Part shown: positions 58,131 through 64,000 of the stretch, piece after piece
How positions within the stretch are numbered: position 1 is the stretch's first letter
Layout of the letters: the number at the start of each line of letters is the position of its first letter
Assembly: GCA_030141605.1 (NCBI GenBank)
Contig: JAQGDQ010000387.1
Location: 62,001-126,000, forward strand
Reading direction: 5' to 3'
DNA from: Tubiluchus corallicola
Taxonomy: Eukaryota; Priapulida; Priapulimorpha; Priapulimorphida; Tubiluchidae
Length of the DNA: 64,000 nucleotides
Program-made: the position numbers and the translations under genes
Notes under the pieces: model-generated
Database searches by the model: none
What the model was told of the DNA's origin: nothing
What the model saw: the letters and a program-made list of their open reading frames with translations, nothing else

Positions 58131-58394
58131 AGCCTGCATTTTACCTCCCAAGACCTTGAATTAATACGTTGTCTCAAATCTTGTGGCTCCTATCTCTTGA
58201 CACACGGTCATGCCACTTCTTTTGGAAAATTTTGGCTTCCCGAAGTGCTCCATTGGCCACTTCAGTAGTAGACTCTAGAGTATTAATACTACGTTCAACA
58301 TACTCGTCTATGCAATATGCATTCCAGATTGGAAAGGTTGCTGCACCCCCAGCGTTATTTTGAAACAGCTAGTGGGCCCTGGGCCGGGTTTCCA

Positions 58395-58820
58395 AATATA
58401 TACTAGCTTATTGGGGCTGTAACCAGTCGACTCTTGAGGCACCACCAGGTAGGCGAAGAGGGCAAAATCTCAAGCTATGTCCCAAGGTAATTGTGCATCA
58501 TCTTCTGTGAGACGTATAATGGATGCTTTAAGGCTCTGATTCAAACGTTCTGTGAGCCCATTAGTGGAAGCTGAGCACGGAGAAGCATAAATTGCTTTAA
58601 CACCCAGTTATTGCTCTAATTCACGGATGATGTGAGCCATGAACTGGGGGCCACGATCTGTTAGAATCTGACGCGGAATACCAAAGCGACAACAGAACTT
58701 GAGTAGTGCCTGGACGACTGTGGTCGTCTAACTGTTCTGCAGCGGATAACAGTCGGGATATCTGGTTGCATGATCAACCAACACCAGAGAATATTTTTTG
58801 GCTGAAGGTGTCCTTGGCAC
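58395..58820 (-). pseudogene. Ty3/gypsy-like integrase core fragment
   Basis: Minus-strand translation gives LVLVDHATRYPDCYPLQN, then LTDRGPQFMAHIIRELEQ, then ASTNGLTERLNQSLK, i.e. the D, D and E regions of a retroviral-type integrase core in order, with three in-frame stops. Downstream (58330-58390) reads SPNKLVYIWKPGP-like. No LTRs, RT or gag were found nearby. The element is dead. Confidence 0.75.
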
Positions 58821-58829
58821 TCGTTAGTC

Positions 58830-60060
58830 ACAAGTTTGCCTGTAACTGAAAGTTCATTTGTAAATCAATATCTCTGCTAGAAAACCGTGCCAGTGATACA
58901 TTGTCCGAGCCGCCCTGAACTGCTCTTAGACATAGGCAAGAGTTCAACATAAACTATTGTATAATTGTATAAAGAACTACCAGAACTTGATCACGTGACG
59001 GGCAACTGATGGGTTGGAGTCCTACAATATTGAGTAATTCAAACAATGATCAAAAGTCTAAAAATGAGTATAATTGTTTACACCATAGAAGTACTGCTAC
59101 TAAGACATTAAGCTTGACGGATTTTGTGCAAAATGTGGAAACTTTTCTGCGCAAGATATGCATAAAATCCTGCAAGTTAAATGGATTCAATTAGTTATTA
59201 CCAAAGCTTGTTACACGTGTTCTTAACCACTTCACTGCCGTACAATTTGTATTCCAGCTGGCGCACAAGAATATTTTAGTAAAATGAAACGTTGTTACTG
59301 CTATAGGTTATTATAGTATGGTTGTTACTACACCACCACAGCTTCTATTGTTGCTGTCATCATAGCTGTTGTGACCCCCCCTACCACCACCACCAATGCC
59401 ACAGCTGCCGCCATTCCACTGCCACCTGTGTCTGCTGCTACCAGTGTCATTGTTGCTGCCATCTCTCGTCGATGTATTAGCAACTTGTGAGAATGATGAA
59501 GAATGCTGAGGAAAAACTGGAAGGGAAAGCAGAAAAGTAAGAAAAGCAGAAGTAAATAAAAGCAAAGTTTCTGATATGCAAAATACTGTTGTGCTGTCAT
59601 AATCAAAATAAATTTTTATTATGATTTAAATTCGTAAGAATTGTCGAATCATCATCATCGTCATCAGTGTCACCACCATCGTCATCAGTATCACCACCAT
59701 TGTCATCTCATTATCATCATCATTATCACATCAGTAATTTCGTGTCGTATGGTATATTTCAAAGCAGGCTGGCTAGGGTACTGTAAACCGCAGTACCCTA
59801 CTTCGACAAGCAAGTATTCACACATACAGTTTTTGAAATTTTTTGGGCATCCTTCACTGTATCAGTACAATTTGAACGCTACATTTTGTACAATATTTTT
59901 TGTAAAATATGTAAGAGCGGTGCTGTCAAATAGTACAATTTGACTTAATAGCCATTCTAGATTTCTAGTGTGTAGAATAAATAAAGGAAGGCCTAATGCT
60001 GTAATTTTTAGCTCGGGTGTACATAATTCATCAACCATACAATTTTGAAATAGTCATATC
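58830..60060. other. No gene seen; (CAT/CAC)n repeat
   Basis: 59640-59740 is a CATCATCAC-type microsatellite; 59320-59480 is CCACCACC/GCTGCTGC-rich. Neither shows evidence of being an exon. Confidence 0.4.
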
Positions 60061-60069
60061 TAATTACAT

Positions 60070-61190
60070 GTATGGATTGGCTTCACCTACCATCATCTGA
60101 TGACTCAATGCCAAATTTTGCAAGGTAATCCCTAATTTGCTCCACACTATATCTTCACTGGGCCATTTGAAGACAAAAAATACAAAAAAGCTATGCAGCA
60201 GTGTTAACATCATCCAATGAATCATACGTCCACGGATATGGTTCTGTTCACCTCCCTATACCAGGCAGGGCCTATTTCAGCCTAAGCGAGCCCCACGGAA
60301 GTGGGGTGTGTGAGGCCTCCTTGGGGGGTGGGGCGAAGCGCCGGGGGTGGGCGCCACCATGGTTGGCGGCCAGAAAATTTTTGAACTGCTAGAACGCCGG
60401 AGAAGCATTTTCGAAGAGAAAATATGGAGTTATACAGTATGTTCGCATAAAGCAAAAAAATAATATTACCTCGGCGCGAGGCCCCCCTGACGGGTGAGGC
60501 CCCGGGGAAGTATCCCCACTTCCCCCCCTTGAAATAGGCCCTGGTGCCAGGACTCCCTGCTCGCCGCAATGCCCCATGTGCATTTATTTCTAAGGATCAG
60601 TGCTGAAATGTTTAAATCTTTCTGCGCAAAATCTAAATATGTTAACATTTGTCCTCCTGTATGTTCTTACCTGGTTCTATCTTCACTGCAACATCATCCG
60701 GTAGTCTAAGCATACACCCAATCCATCTTAAACAGCGTCTTTTTATTTACCTTGTCCAAGGTACTATTTTTTATATACATCTTTGTTTAAGATTTTCTTT
60801 GGCCATCTGATACCCAAAATGTTTCTGTAATTTCGCCTTTGAAACGCATCGATTTCAGCTTGACGATTTGCTTTTAATGTCCAGAATTCAGAGTTATACA
60901 GAAATATAGTTTCAACTAAGGCTTGAATATTCTAATTTTTGTTTCCAAATAAATCTTCCTATTTTCACAAACTTTTGTAATTTTCGAGTAAGCTGATAAT
61001 GCCATTATCTCCTGTCTTGATATCTCGTCTTCTGTTGCTAGCAGACTATCGTGATACTTGCATTTTTGCCATGATTCATCACCATTGCGTGTTATGTGAA
61101 ACTCTTTTCAGTTTTATTTCTGTTTACTACGAGATCCATTCCGTTCAGTTTCTCCTCTACTGAGTTTTTTATTTCATTTATTCAGTTTTT
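60070..61190 (-). pseudogene. LINE reverse-transcriptase C-terminal remnant, split by a MITE
   Basis: Minus-strand blocks from high to low coordinate read LNGMDLVVNRNKTEKS, DEISRQEIMALSAYSKITKV, FLYNSE-like, FQRRNYRNILGIRWPKK-like, KVNKKTLFKMDWV, then TYLDFAQKDLNISAL and SRESWH. This is the thumb-to-C-terminus order of RTE/I-like LINE ORF2. Many frameshifts. The hAT-like MITE 60266-60543 interrupts it near its 3' end. Confidence 0.6.
60266..60543. mobile_element. GC-rich hAT-like MITE with 8-bp target duplication
   Basis: Ends CAGGGCCTATTTCA and TGAAATAGGCCCTG are perfect 14-bp inverted repeats. Flanks ATACCAGG and GTGCCAGG agree at six of eight positions, fitting an aged 8-bp hAT target duplication. 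Interior is CCCC/GGGG-rich, unlike the AT-rich surroundings. Confidence 0.8.
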
Positions 61191-61234
61191 TACTTTTTTT
61201 AATATGTTTTAATGAAGTAAAGGCAGCAGTGACA

Positions 61235-61345
61235 ATCATCATCAACATACGCCTGTCACGTCTATTGTAGACATTGGGCAGGCAGAATTCTAAAATAAAA
61301 GAAATCTGATTTTCAGACTGGTAAACGCAACAGCAATCCAGCAAA
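61235..61345 (+). repeat. Dispersed repeat, unoccupied (empty-site) copy
   Basis: ACGTCTATTGTAGACATTGG.CAG.CAGAATTCTAAAATA matches the sequence on both sides of the MITE at 3372-3778 with a single, uninterrupted TAGACATT. Confidence 0.7.
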
Positions 61346-61439
61346 AGGGTAGACACTGTTGCGCATTTTGTACGTTTTTTGGCCATGAGTGTTTTGTAGC
61401 TTGTATCATAGAATATGGACCACAGAAAGTATGGAATGT

Positions 61440-62010
61440 CCTACTGCGCAACAGTACCCTCAGTTAGTTGTTGTACACGCTCCGTACACGAACTGTTGCT
61501 GTCAGGTACGCTATAGCACGTATTCGCGCACCGATGTGTACTTTAGCAGATGAATTGAAAAGACTACCATAGCCAGGCCGGTCGACAGGCGTTCATAAAT
61601 TGTTCAGCAGTGAGTTGCAATACTGCAAATAAAAATATCTTTTTAAATTTCCCGAGGATACAGCCAGGTAATTATAACAAATGCTAATTATAACACAGTT
61701 TTGTAACTTTTGTTACAAGTTAAATATTCGTGCACTAAGCAAAGACTGCAAAGCCTACATCTGTCTTTGGCGATTTATAGCACCTGTTATATTTTTGAAT
61801 ATTATTTAAAGCAAGCATAAGTGCATAAGCCACTAAGGATAATTAGTAGTTAAAATAAAAACTATTATATTCATATCTCATGAAAATTAATAGACTTATT
61901 TACAAAAGAAGTTAAGAAAGTTGATCATAAAGAAAGTTTGCAAATATCTCGCTCATGTAATATTCTATTTCTGGAGAAATGTTTTTTCTAAAAAACATTC
62001 CTATTTACTA
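61440..62010 (+). mobile_element. THAP/P-element-like remnant, copy 2
   Basis: Aligns with 46440-47000: AGCCAGGCCGGTCG, AAATTTCCCGAGGATACAGC, CAGGTAATTATAA, TTGTAACTTTTGTTACAA, AAGACTGCAAAGCCTACATC, CTATTTCTGGAGAAAT. The THAP exon is more decayed than in copy 1, and no DPPHL region follows before the LINE. Confidence 0.65.
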
Positions 62011-62339
62011 CATTTTTACAAGGAAATATAGCTTGAAGAAATATTAGGCCTGACTTTCATGGGTAATACCTTTCAAAGAAAAAAATGATTTTTCAGAAGA
62101 GAAAATAATTTTTCCAGAACAAAAATTAATCTCTGCATGTTTTGTTAATTCCAAATTAAAAGATGTTTAAAAAGCATATAATCATAAATTGGCCTTTGTT
62201 ATGATTTGAAGTTGGTTATAAAATCACGTTGAACAAACGGAGATGCATTTACGTCATTACACCTCTTTTTTATTGTCACTGAACCAAAATAACAAAACGA
62301 AACATCAGAATTGTCATCCTGAGCAGCCAATATTACTTC

Positions 62340-64000
62340 TGCTACTATAACAACCAACTCCGCCATAGCCGGTCCCAAGCCCGGTTGAGAGAGGAGGAGG
62401 GTTGGGCTTAGGGTTAGCACCCCTATCCTGTAAAAGTTCTCAATTGCTACAGAAACAGACAGAAACAAATCTACTGACACAAGTCGGCACAAAGCAGAAA
62501 GTTCGACCCATGTTATGACGATGCTAGGTCAAAGCCGAGAGGAAGCCCAGCATCCGATGAAGAACTCTATACTGAGTGCCACAAAGGTGACAAAAATTGG
62601 CACCTGGAATGTAAGAACAATGTTCCAAACAGGAAAAATGGCCCAAGTTATCCGGGAATTCAACAACTATCAACTCAGTATCTTAGGCGTAACGGAAGTG
62701 AGATGGACAGGAAGCGGAAACATCAAGAGTGGAGAAACAACCTTTCTGTATTCAGGACCAGAGGAGGATCACCAGAGAGGTGTTGGTCTGATGCTGAACA
62801 AAGAGGCAGCAAAGACACTAATAGGATGGAACCCAGTCAGTGAGAGGATAATAACTGCCCGAATGCAGTCAAGGCATGCGAAAACAACTATTGTTTGCAT
62901 TTACGCACCAACTGAAGATACAGATGAACAAGTTAAAGATGATTTCTACCAACAATGTCAAGATGTGCTGAATGACATCCCCAGCCATGACATCATTCTC
63001 CTCATGGGTGATATGAATGCAAAGATTGACAACAACAGACACGGATTGGAGCATGTAATCGGGCCACATGGATCAGCTCAAGAAACAAACAACAATGGTG
63101 AACGGCTCCTGATGTTGTGCAATTTAAATGGACTGTGTATTGGAAATACTTATTTTGCCCACAAAACCATCCACAAGAAGACATGGAGGTCACCAGATGG
63201 AAATACACAGAACGAAATCGACTACATCTGTATCAGCAAGAGATGGAGATCAGCACTGAAAGATGTGAAAGTATGTCGTGGAGCTGATGTGGGCTCTGAC
63301 CACCACCTAGTTCAAGGAAAAGTGCAGCTCAAACTGAAAAAGATACAAAAGCCAAAAATCACTAGACCTTTTGCGGTTGAAAACCTGAAAGACCAACAAA
63401 AAGCAAGGAGTTTTGAACTTGCACTTAGCAACAAATTTGAACCACTACTACAAGCCAACGATATTGAAGAACAGTGGAAAATATTCAAAGAAGCAGTAAC
63501 AGCAGTTGCAGATGAACAGATCGGCAGAAGAAGGGGTAACAGAAAAGAAATGTGGATACAAGAAAAAACTTGGGAATTAATTGATGAAAGAAAGAAGACT
63601 AAGCAAATGAGAGACCAAGCAAAAACACCAGAAAGCAGGAGTCAAGCCAATGAGCAGTACCAACTGGCAGATAGAGCAGTAAAAAGACGTTGCAGGAGGG
63701 ACAAGAACGAATGGTTTGAAAAGAAGGGTGAAGAAGCACAGTTAGCAGCCAGCCATAATGATACCAAGACTCTCTACAGAATTGTTAAAGATCTAACGGG
63801 AACAGGAGGCACCCCAGCTGTGCCAATCAAGAACAAAAGTGGTGTGACTCTCACAACAACAGAACAGCAAAACGCACGATGGGTGGAACACTTCAAGGAA
63901 GTTCTCAACCAGCCAAACCCAACAACATTATTCAATTTTGAGAATGAAATTGGACAACAACAGCTAGATGTAAGATTGGACAACATCAGTGAACTGGAAG
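62340..64000 (+). mobile_element. RTE-type LINE copy 2, 5' end present, runs off the window
   Basis: Starts near 62340-62370 with a GC-rich 5' leader containing GCCGGTCCCAAGCCCGG and GAGGAGGAGGGTTGGG, then ORF2. From 63231 it matches 38776 onward with about eight differences in 770 bp. The 3' part is beyond the window. Confidence 0.88.
62515..64000 (+). CDS. LINE ORF2 N-terminal half: APE-type endonuclease and start of reverse transcriptase
   Basis: The frame is open from ATG 62515 (also ATG 62521) to the window end, about 495 codons with no stop seen. Endonuclease motifs in order: IGTWNVRTMFQTGKMAQVI, LGVTEVRWTGSG, ERIITARMQS, YAPTED, LLMGDMNAKI, NEIDYICIS and GSDHHLV. These are the N, E, D, N, D, H positions of exonuclease III-like nucleases that nick target DNA for reverse transcription. 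After them comes the linker and the beginning of the RT (through NISELE). Unlike the copy in XPD, it shows no frameshift here, so it may be a functional element; the RT catalytic box lies outside the window. Related animal proteins are often labelled craniofacial development protein 2-like because of the shared RTE endonuclease. Confidence 0.9.
   Translation, partial: MTMLGQSREEAQHPMKNSILSATKVTKIGTWNVRTMFQTGKMAQVIREFNNYQLSILGVTEVRWTGSGNIKSGETTFLYSGPEEDHQRGVGLMLNKEAAKTLIGWNPVSERIITARMQSRHAKTTIVCIYAPTEDTDEQVKDDFYQQCQDVLNDIPSHDIILLMGDMNAKIDNNRHGLEHVIGPHGSAQETNNNGERLLMLCNLNGLCIGNTYFAHKTIHKKTWRSPDGNTQNEIDYICISKRWRSALKDVKVCRGADVGSDHHLVQGKVQLKLKKIQKPKITRPFAVENLKDQQKARSFELALSNKFEPLLQANDIEEQWKIFKEAVTAVADEQIGRRRGNRKEMWIQEKTWELIDERKKTKQMRDQAKTPESRSQANEQYQLADRAVKRRCRRDKNEWFEKKGEEAQLAASHNDTKTLYRIVKDLTGTGGTPAVPIKNKSGVTLTTTEQQNARWVEHFKEVLNQPNPTTLFNFENEIGQQQLDVRLDNISELE

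Noticed and set aside
60201-60583. Gly/Pro/Arg-rich short frames on both strands
   Set aside because: They are translations of the GC-rich hAT-like MITE at 60266-60543.
62199-62492. 97-codon minus-strand frame
   Set aside because: It is antisense to the 5' leader of the terminal LINE and ends before any conserved motif.

Overview
The window looks like nuclear DNA of an animal, probably an aquatic invertebrate; I cannot name the species. The DNA is AT-rich. Genes are split by many GT..AG introns, the proteins are metazoan-type (XPD/ERCC2 of TFIIH, a GT49 glucuronyltransferase-like enzyme, an LRR receptor-like protein), and there is a dense mixture of LINEs, tRNA-derived SINEs, TA-target and hAT-like MITEs, P-element remnants and mini/microsatellites. 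There are no operons, no CRISPR array and no prokaryotic signals.

Genes I could assemble by hand. (1) 916-3201 (+): a two-exon, 68-residue single-pass membrane microprotein. (2) 6000-15501 (-): a nine-exon acyl-adenylate/CoA ligase of the 4CL/luciferase-like type, 551 residues, ending in the peroxisomal signal SKL. (3) 23718-24959 (-): an intronless-in-CDS type I membrane LRR protein with a tandemly duplicated YKSL cytoplasmic motif. (4) 27356-46032 (-): a complete XPD/ERCC2 helicase, 18 coding exons, 763 residues, with Walker A, four Fe-S cysteines, DEAH box and motif VI. (5) 52883-54752 (-): a three-exon GT49 enzyme (B4GAT1-like), 441 residues. Exon phases are consistent throughout genes 2, 4 and 5. 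Four of the five genes are on the minus strand. They work in unrelated processes (fatty or aryl acid activation, DNA repair/transcription, surface recognition, glycosylation), so this is ordinary eukaryotic neighbourhood rather than a pathway cluster.

Repeat layout. 0-5 kb: local duplication, an hAT-like MITE whose empty target exists at 61.25 kb, a SINE piece and a TA-target MITE. 6-15.5 kb: ligase introns holding three TA-target elements, a SINE, a 27-bp minisatellite and a miRNA-like fold-back. 15.5-23.7 kb: gene-poor, with a CRE cluster, a possible solo LTR and a decayed LINE. 27-46 kb: XPD introns with a nearly intact, frameshifted RTE-type LINE, MITEs and tandem repeats. 46-52 kb: THAP/P-element remnant and a 1.3-kb, 43-bp minisatellite in which each unit carries a 7-bp inverted repeat. 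55-64 kb: a transposon graveyard (SINE, an A-B-A-B tandem repeat with a tRNA-like T arm, LINE and gypsy fragments, an hAT MITE nested in a LINE, a second P-element remnant), ending in the 5' half of a second RTE-type LINE about 99% identical to the one inside XPD.

I found no single convincing new biological system. The most informative items are the transposon history (empty site, nested insertion, recently active LINE), the GT49 enzyme with DxE in place of DxD, two SINEs with different tRNA heads on a shared body, a recurring repeat with a strongly conserved YY1-like core, and the higher-order tandem repeats. All calls are by eye from sequence and from memory of protein families; no database search was run.
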